From: Atriophallophorus winterbourni
Taxonomy: Eukaryota > Platyhelminthes > Trematoda > Plagiorchiida > Microphallidae
Assembly (NCBI GenBank): GCA_013407085.1
Contig: JACCGJ010001876.1
Coordinates: 62,001 to 126,000, forward strand
Direction of reading: 5' to 3'
DNA: 64,000 nucleotides
Shown here: piece after piece, positions 30,272 through 40,515 of the stretch
How the letters are laid out: each line of letters starts with the position of its first letter
How positions within the stretch are numbered: the stretch's first letter is position 1
The notes under the pieces: model-generated
Seen by the model: the letters and a program-made list of their open reading frames with translations, nothing else
Databases searched by the model: none
Told to the model about the DNA's origin: nothing
Made by a program: the position numbers and the translations under genes

Positions 30272-31013
30272 TTTTATTTCCCAGGATCCTGAGTATTGGT
30301 TTCATTTTTTAGAAACTGAATTTAGTTCTAAAAATATCATTGGTGACTACGCCATGTTTTCACAATTAACGCAGAAACTCCCAGCGGATGTGTTATTACA
30401 GGTACGCGACGCAGTCCTTACTGCACCCATAGGTGACCGTTACCGCATCGTCAAACAAGCCGTAATTTCTCGCACGTTTCCGTCTGAACGATCTAGGCTG
30501 CAGCAGTTGTTCGGCAACTTAGAAATTGCCAACAAAAAGCCATCTACCATACTTATGGAGATGCGCCGCCTGCTAGGGTCATCGCACATGGACGAGTCCT
30601 TACTAAAGGAACTATGGCTCCAGCGCTTACCCGAGTGCGTGCAACCCATCTTGGTTGCTGCAAAGAGCACTCCGGTATCTGAACTTTCGGAAATGGCGGA
30701 CAACATCGCTGAATGTATCCGTCCCTACCCAGATACCCATATTTCCACGGTAACCGCTGGAAGATCACGCAAACAAACGGAAGTCAGCAATGCGGATCTG
30801 CTGGCTGAGGTTGCGGCATTACGCAATGAGGTTCGAAACCTCGCACTCGACAATAAGCCACGATCTCGCACCCCATCCCGCCGACGCTCGAGTAGTCACA
30901 CTAGGTCACCCGTTTGCTGGATACATCGAAAGTACGGCGACGATGCGCGGCGTTGCATCAAACCTTGCGCCCATCGCACATCGCCAGCGGGAAACTTCCG
31001 GGCCGACAACTAA
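30272..31013 (+). pseudogene. Gypsy element 4: gag
   Basis: An open stretch from about 30272 reads DPEYWFHFLETEFSSKNI, then from the ATG at 30354 MFSQLTQKLPADVLLQVRDAV, a capsid region (LWLQRLPECVQPILVAA) and a zinc-binding tail with C-x2-H-x3-G-x6-C-x3-C spacing (CWIHRKYGDDARRCIKPC). This matches gag proteins of flatworm-type Gypsy elements, which form the intracellular particle. The stop at 31013 ends gag shortly after the zinc motif. The start is uncertain because the frame is open upstream of 30354. Confidence 0.85.
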
Positions 31014-31069
31014 CGACGACTACTGTCGTCGGCCCGAAGAAATCACGTCGTCTTCTCCACCTCAAGGAG

Positions 31070-31711
31070 AAATCCACGGGTCTACGTGACGGACCAAAAT
31101 CCAGTAAAGACGTTCGCATAAGCGCTAAAGCGCACGGTAATTGTCAACGCTCGAAAATCCACCGACACACAAAAAGCCCAATAAGAGCTTTCGTCGAACC
31201 GGATAAGCGTTTCTCGCACAGGCACGTAGACCTCGTTGACCCGCTACCACCGTCAAGTGGCTATACATCTGTCGCCCCTGCTAGGCAATCACCATTTGCC
31301 TATGGAGATAACGTGACGCGCTTGCGACACGGTAGGAGTCGTTTCCACCCACCATCTCCGCGATTTCAAGCCAAACAGTCCCACGTGCCGAAGGAGTTGG
31401 CACATTGCCAGTATGTCTTTCTCCGAAACGACATGGTGAAGCAACCTTTTCACCCTCCTTATGTTGGACCATTTAAGATAGTTCGGCGGTCCCACAAATC
31501 AGTTGTGATTGACCGCGCCGGTCGACACGACACGGTCTCGATTGACAGAGTCAAACCAGCGTTCATGGACAATGCAGTTGACTTAGCTAATCCGCCAGAC
31601 CCAAACCCAACACTACCGGTGATAACCCGTACTTTAATCTCGGCTATCTCAACGCCTGCCACCACAACAGCTAGGCGAGCGAAACGGCAACCCGTAAGGT
31701 TCGCCGACTAG
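31070..31711 (+). pseudogene. Gypsy element 4: integrase remnant fused after gag
   Basis: The frame 30914-31711 contains the end of the integrase zinc domain (NCQRSKIHRHTKSP), the first core segment (HRHVDLVDPLPPSSGY), then skips to the C-terminal module (PKELAHCQYVFLRNDMVKQP, PYVGPFKIVRRS, TVSIDRVKPAFMD). Protease, RT, RNase H and most of the integrase core, including the second D and the E, are gone. It cannot supply pol functions and would depend on a complete relative. Confidence 0.88.
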
Positions 31712-31731
31712 GCATCACATTTTTAAAGTGT

Positions 31732-32640
31732 TATCACTTGGTATATGCCCGTGCATGCTTTACGTACCTCATCACTATAACTCGGTCGTGGCCATAAAGC
31801 CATGCACCAGAGAGTTTTTTTCTTTTTACTTCTCAGGTACACATGCACCCCCAGCTGTGAAAATCGTGGCACGCGCCACCCCCGGATCACCGACGCTTGT
31901 CGACAGCCTATCCGGTAACCTGGAATACACGCATCCTCCTGTGTATCCCCTCGGTACGCATGTACCTCCCGCTGTGGAAAACGTGGCACGCGCCACCCCC
32001 GGATCGCCGACGCCTGTCGCCATCCATCCGGTAGACCCGAGCACACGCCGCCCAACGCGGGCGCTCTCCCAAGACGGTCGTCATTGACCGTGTCGGCAAG
32101 CATAACACTGTCTCAATCGACAGAGTCAAACCGGCTTTCATGGACGAGGAAGTTGTCCCAAATGACCCAACGCCAACCCCGGCACCACTGGTCATTACCC
32201 CTCCTGTCCCTACTGCTAACCCAGAGCCGGCCACTACAGGAACTAAACGTGCCAAACGGCAACCCCTTCGATTCGCTGATTTTGTTGTAGATAGGTAATA
32301 CTTTCATATCTATCGGCATACACGCGTGCATTATTTGGTACCTCATTCTAATCACTCGGTCGTGGCCCAAAACCCATGCACCAGGGAGTTTTCTCTTTCT
32401 TTTTTCCCTCAGGTACGCACCCACCCACCGCTGATGCCACCGAATCGCGCACCCTTCCTGGTCCACCTACGCTTGCCCCCAACTCACCCGGTAGCCCTAA
32501 CCATCAACAAGAGCACAATTGTTCCAACACGCCTGTCACGTCACACATGGTCCTTACCAGCCCAGATTGACGCGCCAACCGATTCTCCTGGCGCGGCCGT
32601 TTACCATCCTTCTTCGGGACACAGGAAATTCTGAGCAGGG
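31732..32640 (+). repeat. Tandemly duplicated 3' region of Gypsy element 4
   Basis: The integrase tail (VSIDRVKPAFMD) and the following C-rich DNA with TCGGTCGTGGCC and CATGCACCAG occur at about 31.50-31.86 kb and again at 32.08-32.42 kb. Between them a roughly 110-bp unit (AACGTGGCACGCGCCACCCC) occurs twice, at 31.84-31.93 and 31.95-32.04 kb. The second integrase tail ends RQPLRFADFVVDR. Each TTTTT-rich run before CTCAGGTAC could act as a splice acceptor, but I see no env-like ORF. Confidence 0.82.
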
Positions 32641-33002
32641 ACTGTGTTTTCGAAGCTTCTGGTTCTTGTTGTCAAGCCTACGAATGCGCCTGTTTCTGCT
32701 CAAATTGGGTTCATACTAAGACCAAGCCAAACGGGAAAATCCCGCTAGCAGCTGTTCACTCCATGTGAGGCGGCTCGGCAGTACGTTCACTCACATGTGA
32801 GACGCTACTTGGCTTAGTCCTGATCGGTTCACCGTACATCCTACTCCCGAAACACCGATGATCGACCCACGCAGACCGAGCGCCCTGGCTGACTTCTATG
32901 TGACTGGTTGCTGAGAGACTACGTTCCTGCCCGGGGTAACCTGACACCTGCCTGCGCCACGCTACTGGCACCTCCCGATCAGAAGTCTTCGCTGACCAGA
33001 CT

Positions 33003-33018
33003 TCTTGGAGGGGGGCTG
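33003..33018 (+). promoter_or_regulatory. Polypurine tract of Gypsy element 4
   Basis: TTGGAGGGGGGCTG directly precedes the TGTAAC start of the 3' LTR. Confidence 0.7.
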
Positions 33019-33200
33019 TGTAACACCGCTTGTTTTGCCTCATCAAAACATTGACCTTGACATTAATTAACTTCCGTTTCGTTCGTGCGTACATCGTGAT
33101 CGCTCTGTACACGTTTTGGCTACCGCAATAAACCTTTCATCTCCTGTGCCTTTTCTCCAACGTTCTTGGGGATATTATTGTAGTAACCTGGTCTACTACA
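33019..33200 (+). mobile_element. 3' LTR of Gypsy element 4
   Basis: A 182-bp segment TGTAACACC...CTACTACA with an AATAAA signal near 33130. Its relative is the solo LTR at 3322-3486. It is unusually short for a Gypsy LTR. A CR1-like fragment begins at the very next base. Confidence 0.8.
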
Positions 33201-34065
33201 GCTTCACAGCTGGTCGTTGGAGAACAAACTGCCGTTTAACTTCAACGAATGCAGGATCATGAATGTGGGGAATCGAGTAGAGTTCACATATCACATAGGT
33301 TCGCATGTCCTTGAAAATTGCAGTGAAGAAAAAGATTTGGGTGTCTGGATATGCTCCAGTTTAAAAACATCACTTCAAACTAACAGTGCCTTTAAAAAAG
33401 CAACACGTGTTTTAAATCTACTCAAACGTGTATTTGGGAAATTTTCGCCCAAGATATTCCCAAGGATCATGAATACATACTTGAGACCAGTCATGGAATA
33501 CGGTGTGCAGTCATGGTCTCCGTGGCTCAAGAGGGATGTGGAACTTATGCAGCGAATCTATCACCGCTCAACGAAACTAGTTCTCAGCATCCGAAACAAA
33601 CCATATAAGGAAAGGATAGCTCAACTGAATCTGTTCGATTTTCCATATCGACGAATCAGAGGAGACCTTATCTTACTTTACAAAACTTTTCATACCCCGA
33701 ACCATCCCTTACAGGATTTATTCACGCGAAGGGATACGAGGAATTATCGGACCCATGAATATGTGCTGGTCGTACCCCATTCCCGTCTGAAATGTAGAAG
33801 GTATTTTTACTCTGTCCGTGTCTGTTTTACTTGGAACAGTTTACCTTCAACCGTTGCTCACGCCACTAACTTGCATGACTTTAAAACGAAATTAGACGAA
33901 TTTTTATTGCATTATTCGTTTCCAGAACACTTATATACTGTTTAATCTATGTTCTTATATTGTTTATACACATAAATTTCAATTTTTACCATCCTATGGT
34001 TGTTGGTAAGCTTGTTGCTTTTTAGATCATTAAAAACCTTGAATTACCTTGAATTACATCCTTTC
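33201..34065 (+). pseudogene. CR1-like element, RT C-terminal end and 3' UTR
   Basis: A 242-codon open frame reads LENKLPFNFNECRIMNVG, EEKDLGVWICSSL, YLRPVMEYGVQSWSPWLKRD, YHRSTKLVLS, YRRIRGDLILLYKTF, PHSRLKCRRYFYSVRVCF and a stop at 33945. A 3' UTR and a TTGAATTACC-type tail to about 34060 follow. Endonuclease and the RT active site are missing (5' truncation at the LTR edge). What remains is undamaged, suggesting a fairly recent insertion. Confidence 0.9.
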
Positions 34066-34149
34066 GTCGAAACTACTCACCTACGGATTACAGGGTAAAC
34101 TCCATGCATAGATTAAAGAATGGTTTATATACCGTAAGATGTACGTGAA

Positions 34150-35530
34150 AGTCAAAAATTCAATTCAATTCAATTTTAATGGTCTAAAAAGCATATAGCT
34201 TTACAAAACCACAGAAGAATATTGGAACTACGAATAATATAACAAGCAAAAACGGGATTTCGTTGCTTACTGAGCAGTTCAAAATTCAGGTAAAAATCCA
34301 AAGGGCATAAATTGTCTTCTATTATTGTGATGACAAATGTAGGTGCATGGTGTCGAGATGTATAGTTTTCTTTGATGCACGGGTTAAGGGTCAAAAAGAC
34401 ATCAAAACTTCTCCTGAAAATCTGCTGATTTGGTGAGTTTACAACATAATCTGGTAGATTGTTCTAAGTAAAACAAATTCGCACGAAAAAAATGTTGTCT
34501 ACATTTGGGTCGGGAGTGAGGTATGGTTAGAATAAATGTGTGAGCTCTTGTGTTATGCGAGCCCATAGATTAAATAAGCATTGATTTGCGGTATTAAAAA
34601 TATTGTAAACCAAATTCAAATCTCCCCGGAAACGATGACGTGGATAATCGAATAAATCTAGGGTTTTGATTCGCTTATTGTGGAGTTTACGGCTGAGTCA
34701 GGTGACAAGTTTGGTAGCTCGATGGTATATTCTTTGCAACGTCGCAACATATTTTTCAAGCCATGGTTGAACTGCATATTCCATCGTGGGTATGATGTAC
34801 GTTTTTATAAGGCATGGAATTGTCTGTTTTGAGATCCTACCGAAAATGCACTTTAGGAGTGACAATTTATGTGAGGTTTTGCGATAGACGGAGTTGCAGT
34901 GGCTTGACATCCCTCGGGTGTTGCTTATTGACACGCCCAAGTCCTTTGTTCCATGGTCAACGAGAGGCTGTGTGTAGCATGAAAATACTGGAACTCCACA
35001 TATATTCCAAGGTTTAACATATGACACTTTTGGAAATTGAAAAATAGGCGATTTTTGAAGACCAAATATGAAGGTTGTCCAGATCCTTCTGGAGAAGTTC
35101 GCAATCTTACGGCTTATTTATCCTCGACCACACTTTTATATCGTCGCGAACAGTACGATCTTAAATTTGATGAGAGCCGGTATGTCATTGGAATAAAGTG
35201 CGAAGAAGATTGGACCGGGCACACCACTTGTCATTGTTAACGACTTCGATAAAGCACCGTTCTCAGAGACTTGAACAAGCCGATCAGTCAGGTAATTTTG
35301 TAACCAGGCTAATAGTCTGCCAGTGAAACCAGACGTTCCAGCTTCTGTAAGCGAATACTCTGGTTTACATGGTCAAATGCTTTTGACATATCGTGGTAAC
35401 ATACATGGTAACATACAACTCCTATCTTCGAGTCCAGTCGTCAATGGTAAGGAGAAGGTTAGTAAGGCAGGAGTATCCCTTTCTGAAGCTGTGTTGCGCT
35501 CCGAAAAATAGTTTATTTTCTTCAAGGTAT
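34150..35530 (-). pseudogene. CR1-like element, decayed RT and 3' end
   Basis: On the minus strand the RT can be followed from 35530 (TPALLTFSLPLTT, GRLLAWLQNYLTDRLVQV, TSGVPGP with residues missing) to the C-terminal part 35027-34698 (HGTKDLGVSI, YIIPTMEYAVQPW, LQRIYHRATKLVT). The 3' UTR ends in ATTGAATTGAATTGAATT near 34155. There are many stops. Confidence 0.8.
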
Positions 35531-35641
35531 TTGCTCGGTTTGTTTGCCACGATCATTTGCACCTTGGAACTATCTGAGTCGATTAAAGTTGCCCGTGGTG
35601 TCCCAAAAGGATCAGTCCTCGGACCGATTTTGTTTTTAATA

Positions 35642-37225
35642 CAGTCAAATCTGCGTACTATGCCACCTCGTTACTATTCCACTCTCGCTATTGTGCCACT
35701 TTTGCTCGGTCACGACAAAATATATTCACTCGGTCAATACAAAATATATTCACTATGCCACTCCCTACTCTCGCTACTATGCCACTATTCTGTGATTATT
35801 TAAAAAGGCATTTTGCGCATTTTACGCATATAGTCAGCCGGTGTCAAGGTCAAACACGCGATGTTTCTCCCTGACGCCAGCTACAACAAGCCAATCACCT
35901 CAAGCACAACGACAAGCCTATTTCCTACTCTCTCTTTAAGTATCTGTAGTTAGACCCACGAAAGCGCGCGCACAAACAGACACTCACAACAGTGTCATCG
36001 TTATTTTTCAAATTATTCATCCCATAATGTCAGCTCAGAAACGCAATCGAACCGACTTTACGCTGAAGAAGAAGCTCGAGATTATCGATGCTGCGAAGAA
36101 GGAGCCAAATTAGTCCAAGTTGGCGAGGGAGATTAGCAAGAAATGGAGCGTCGAAGTTAAGAGAACCACCGTGAAGGTCATTCTCAGCAAGAAGGATGCA
36201 ATTGAAGCTGTAATCAAAGCTAGAGTTCCATCGAAGCGCATGTAGCTGACGCAACCCGAAGCTTGAGGAGGGAGTGCTGATGTGGCTGAAGCAAACAAGA
36301 GGACTGAATCTGCCTGTCAGTGGCGATCTGATGGAGGAGAAGGCGATGAACCTGGCCGAGCTGATGCACGTCCCAGACTTCATGGCGAGCGACGGTTGGT
36401 TAGACAGCTTCAAGAAGCGCAATGGCGTCACGTTTAATACATTGAACAACCTCCAACAGATCTTCTTCCCACCTTACACGACAGCCATTTCGCAACCAAT
36501 GGATCAATTAATCATAGATAACTTCAAGCACCACTACAAGAAGCTGCTGCTATGCCGCCGGCTAGAGACCATGGACGATCGCGGAAGGGAGTTCAAGTTC
36601 ACGTTGCTCGACGCTCTACACGTCGTTCGGTATGCTTGGGAGCAGGTCAGCAACTCGAAAATCAGGAACGGTTTCGCGAAAACCAAGTTTATCGAATAAG
36701 AAATCCGAACTGAGCCTCGAGATTGTGAGCTGCTAGAGATCTGGAAAGCTCTGCCTGCCGAGAAAAAGATGCACGAGAACGAGGAGATCGAGCTGTCTGA
36801 CTTTCTCGAAGCCGACGAACGCCTCGCGACTGGCGGTCATTCACGCTGGAGGAGTATGCGGAGGAGATGCTGTACAATGAGGAGCCGGTGGAAAGCCAAG
36901 ACGAAGTGATTGTCGAGGAGGAAATCGTTCTGTTCGAGGAAACCCAGCGTGCTTGGATCACTGTCCGAAATTTCATGCAGCAGACAAGCTGGAAGCCCGG
37001 TGTAATGCAAGCGTGTGATCGGCTAGACAACGAGATGAACGAGGTCCGACGAAAGCAGATGCGTCAGCCAACGATTTTTGAGAGCTTTGTCTGATCGATT
37101 GAGCAAATAAATGATGGACTTGAGAAAATAGAGCCGTTTTTACACACCCTCGTTACTATGCAACTATCGCTACTATGCCACTCATGCTCGGTTCTTACGG
37201 GTGGCATAGTACTGAGATTTGAGTG
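35642..37225 (+). mobile_element. pogo/Tigger-like DNA transposon with TA target duplication
   Basis: The ends are CAGTCAAATCTGCGTACTAT on the left and, inverted on the right, CACTCAAATCTCAGTACTAT, extending over about 28 matching positions of 31. TA flanks both ends (35640-35641 and 37226-37227). Inside is a CENP-B/jerky-type transposase relic. Both subterminal regions carry many TACTATGCCACT-CTCG units in varying orientation. Confidence 0.93.
36027..37094 (+). pseudogene. Tigger/jerky-type transposase, disrupted
   Basis: It reads MSAQKRNRTDFTLKKKLEII (psq-type helix-turn-helix), stops at 36111 and 36243, then a CENP-B-type domain (EEKAMNLAELMHVPDFMAS, GWLDSFKKRNGVTF). The frame then jumps to FFPPYTTAISQPMDQLIIDNF, a segment just before the last catalytic residue of the DDE domain. 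The first two catalytic aspartates are therefore deleted. The C-terminal part resumes after a stop at 36699 and a frameshift near 36840 (EEYAEEMLYNEEPVESQDEV) and ends MRQPTIFESFV. Confidence 0.85.
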
Positions 37226-37367
37226 TATATATAAACCACTTGCATACTGTAGTGCAGTTGTCGATGCTTATTTTCGCTGATGACGCAAAGCTTTGGCGCG
37301 AGATAAACTCCACTGCCGATACGCAGAACCTGCAACGGGATCTCGATATTCAGAGTTATTCATGGTT

Positions 37368-37690
37368 TATAATGGTCTAAAAAGCAACAATTTAAAAACA
37401 AATTAATTGAAATTCAAGTGTGTAAACAAGATGAGGAAGTAGATTAGGCACTACACTCAAATCTCAGTACTATGCCACCCGTTGGGACCGAGTAAGAGTG
37501 GCATAGTAGCGAGAGTGGCATAGTACCGAGGTGGCATAGTACCGAGATTTGAGTGTATATAAATGTTTGGTAAACGAATAAAGCAAAAAGAATTCGTCTA
37601 ATTTCGTTTTAAATTCATGCAAGCTAGTGAAGTGAGCAACGTTTGAGGGTAAACTGTTCCAAGTTAAACAGATATGATTTGCACCTGGTC
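37368..37690 (-). mobile_element. CR1-like element 3' end, interrupted by a MITE
   Basis: It matches, in minus orientation, the 3' UTR and last codons of the CR1-like family (GGTCTAAAAAGCAACAA at its 3' edge; AACTGTTCCAAGTTAAACAGA corresponding to the CFTWNSLPS codons). It is split at 37452 by the MITE below. Confidence 0.82.
37454..37555. mobile_element. 102-bp Tigger-related MITE
   Basis: Its ends CACTCAAATCTCAGTACTAT and, inverted, CACTCAAATCTCGGTACTAT match the Tigger element at 35642-37225, and TA flanks it on both sides. Paralogous CR1-like copies at 39.85 kb and 33.95 kb show the uninterrupted site with one TA. It has no coding capacity and would depend on a Tigger transposase in trans. 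Confidence 0.95.
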
Positions 37691-37796
37691 CATAGACAAT
37701 GAAATGCCACAGAATGCTTCGAAATGCAGCCTATTGTCGCTCAACAGCAAGTTGAAGAAAGAATATTATCCAGGTTGTACTGTTATTAACCCGGCC

Positions 37797-38520
37797 TAGT
37801 CCGACAAAGATTTCGGCGTGATTATCCAGTCTGTGTTAGGAAACTCATGCAATGTTGAGTCGCTGCAGAAAAGTTGAAAGCAACTAGGGTCTCCTTAGAA
37901 GAGTCCTAGGTTCGTTTGACGCCAACATTGCAAATTAATTTCTTCCTACATCCGTCCTCAAACCGAATATGCTATACTGACATGGGATCCGTGGTTGAAA
38001 AAAGATACTCAGCTATTGGAAACTCCACAGCGCGGAGCGACAAAACTCGTCCTGGGACTTTCTAATTATCCATACGAAATGGGATTCAATATATTGAATT
38101 TGCATTCAGCTCAATACAGAAGGAAACGTAGAGCATTAATATTAATTTGGACAGTGCTTAATCAAAGAAATTATCCTTGCGGTCGTTTGTTTCATCTTTC
38201 CCATATCACACATGTGCGTGGTCACCAATCTAAACTTTACCAACAGCAGAGCAGGTTAAACTGCCGCAAATATGCATTTTTCGTTCGCAATGTGCAATTG
38301 TGGAACAGATTACCTAATCAAGTTGTACAATCTCGAACCATTGACGTTTTAAGAAATCACTAGATTTCCACATGTACAAGTATGTTTTTCATGTTTGACA
38401 ATAATCTCTAACAATTGATATTTTGATATTTTCTACCATCCAACCCGATGTAAAGCATAGCTTTTTACCCGCATATCATCTATGAATAATTCTATGAATA
38501 CTGCCTGCAATGCTTTGAGT
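37797..38520 (+). pseudogene. Second non-LTR family (B), RT C-terminal end and 3' UTR
   Basis: It reads SDKDFGVIIQ, YIRPQTEYAILTWDPWLKKD, QRGATKLVLGLSNYPYE, YRRKRRALILIWTVL, LNCRKYAFFVRNVQLWNRLP and a stop at 38361-38363, followed by a 3' UTR with AAGCATAGCTTTTTACCCGC and an ATCTATGAAT repeat tail. Stops occur before 37960. It shares the CR1/jockey C-terminal layout, but its 3' end is unlike the main family. Confidence 0.82.
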
Positions 38521-39239
38521 TCAATGAATGCCAGCCCGTATATGTGCTGATGTCAAGAGTGGAGCAAAGTTAAGGTCACGCATATTGTTATAATATTGAT
38601 TATATTCTTGACCTTGCCGTTCGGTCGCCATTGGAGATAATACATGTAAAAGCTGTGAGTTCGCTTTAACCGAGTCTAGTCTTTGGAAACTGAATTTGAC
38701 GAATAGTGTTATCGGTAAGTGCCACGTTTAAGTTTTGTCAAACACACGGATGTATTCTCGGAAAGCATACTTCCGGATTGCATCAATACTAACGGCTAAT
38801 GAACAACTATCTGAATCAATCCTGGTATAGATTTATTCATAGATTCATTCATAGATTATATGCAGGTAAAAAGCTATGCTTTACAAGACCCACAAAAATG
38901 TACATCGGGTGGTAAAAAGTATCAAAATATTGATTACTTTCTCCCACGAAAACTGTAAATACATCTAAACAACGTAGAGTATTCTATCATGGTCTGATGA
39001 TATGCAACCCGTTTATAAGGGAAAACGAAACCCGAAGTTTTATTCGAATATTTGCGAAATTTTAGCTCAGTTGTTCAATCATTCCTACCTTTTGGCGAAC
39101 AACTCTCGATTGAGAGAGGAGAGTATTGGATGTCGACTAAAGCGAGACTCCTATTGTTGGCCTCCTTCCGTCGATGTCTCACCATTGATGTACATCGACA
39201 GCTTTGATATCTTTTTTGCTACGAAAGAAAGCCAAAATA
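38521..39239. other. Unassigned DNA with a short family-B 3' end
   Basis: Bases 38845-38935 (-) match the family-B 3' end (GGTAAAAAGCTATGCTTTAC). The remainder holds no recognised gene. Confidence 0.45.
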
Positions 39240-39640
39240 TGTGATACACACCATAACCGGTTTCTGACGGTTTGCCGTCATCAGACGGAGACAATAAGAT
39301 CAATTTCAATGAGCATTGAAACCGTGGTAAATTGGTAGGCAAGGTGATGTTGAAATTGTGTTCGGCAAGCTTGCGAATTTGGATTGGACGTTTCGTCGTC
39401 AGGGACAACTGAATGGAGTAGAACAAACAAGAATGAAGCCGCAAGCTTCCACTATACCCAGGATCTGCGGATTGCCGAAAATACACAAAGAACATGTTCC
39501 ACTGCGTCCAACAGTTTCTTTGCCTGGTGGACCTAATTACAAGTTATTTAAAGAGCTGCGAAGCATATTGTTATGCTTGATGACAGATTCGGAACAATCT
39601 TTGCGGAAATTGAAGGATGTAAAGATCAAAGAATACTAAT
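39240..39640 (+). pseudogene. Penelope-like RT fragment
   Basis: After non-coding sequence shared (inverted) with 24.69-24.78 kb, the plus strand reads LDWTFRRQGQLNGVEQTRMK, then IPRICGLPKIHKEHVPLRPT and SLPGGPNYKLFKELRSIL. This is the first conserved RT block of a Penelope-like element. It stops at 39639. Later RT blocks and the endonuclease are missing, and the sequence is a different family from 25-28 kb. Confidence 0.82.
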
Positions 39641-39744
39641 TAATGGTTTATTTTGAGGTAACAGCACTATTCACGTCGATCGACAGAACACTCACCAAGC
39701 AAACTATATCACCTTTACTCAATGAAACAGAAACGGAATTCAAG

Positions 39745-40030
39745 GTAATTCAAGGTTTTTAGTCGTCTAAAAAGCAACAAGCTTAACAACAAACATAGGA
39801 TGGTAAAATTGAAATGTATGTATATAAAAAGATGAGGAATTAGATTAAGCAGTATATAAGTGTTCGGGAAATGAATATTTCAATAAATATTCGTTTAATT
39901 TCGGTTTCAATTCATGAAAGCTAGTGGAGTGAGCAACGGTAGAAGGTAGACTGTTTCAAGTACAACAAACACAGATAGAATAAAAATACCTTCTACAGTT
40001 CAGGCGGGAATGGGGTACCACCAGAAGAAT
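39745..40030 (-). mobile_element. CR1-like element 3' end
   Basis: Minus-strand copy of the main CR1-like 3' end, from the AAGGTTTTTAGTCGTCTAAA edge through the last codons. It supplies the empty-site comparison for the MITE at 37.45 kb. Confidence 0.82.
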
Positions 40031-40515
40031 ATACGCAGCTAAGAATATGGTTGTCGTTCACTGAGCTTTTGTAGTTTCTGCTGGACGTTTCGTCATCAAA
40101 CTAAATGACATCATCAGCAAATCCTATTCCGAAGTCACTTATATTTGTACTCATTGGTTTTTATAAGGTCCGTCTGTTCCTTCGCCAAAACTCCCGGTGG
40201 TTGATGGAATTCAAATGTTGCATTCTCATCCATCGACTTTTCATTGGTCCATATGTTGTAGCCAATTGGAAATGCTGGTTTATTTATGTCGTTGTTGAGT
40301 GCCACGCTTCGATGAGTTCTTTCGCACGTCGGTTGTTTCCTTTGGCTAATATCTTCGCGTTGTCCCAATTTAATTAATGCCAGAATTAATCAACATGTAT
40401 TAAGTTCAATGATCTTGAGTATTCGTACGGATTTTATATGTTGTCACGTGTCATGTATCTGAACCATGAATACACGCTTTATTTTATGCGATAACTGAAT
40501 ACGTTTTTCACGCAG
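40031..40515. other. DNA upstream of the glycosyltransferase gene
   Basis: No TATA box or other promoter can be assigned with confidence. The last bases, TTTTTCACGCAG, form a good splice acceptor immediately before the ATG, so the 5' UTR is probably added by splicing. Confidence 0.4.

Larger units (their letters stand above)
35560..37365 (+). pseudogene. CR1-like RT fragment interrupted by a Tigger element
   Basis: VARGVPKGSVLGPILFLI is encoded at 35585-35640, and LIFADDAKLWREINSTADTQ at 37262-37330. The two halves are separated by the DNA transposon at 35642-37225 and join in order when it is removed with one TA. It is truncated at both ends. Confidence 0.85.

Noticed and set aside
31723..32255. 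Antisense glycine-rich frames in the duplicated Gypsy 3' region
   Set aside because: Low-complexity shadows of C-rich repeats; no conserved motif and no start context.
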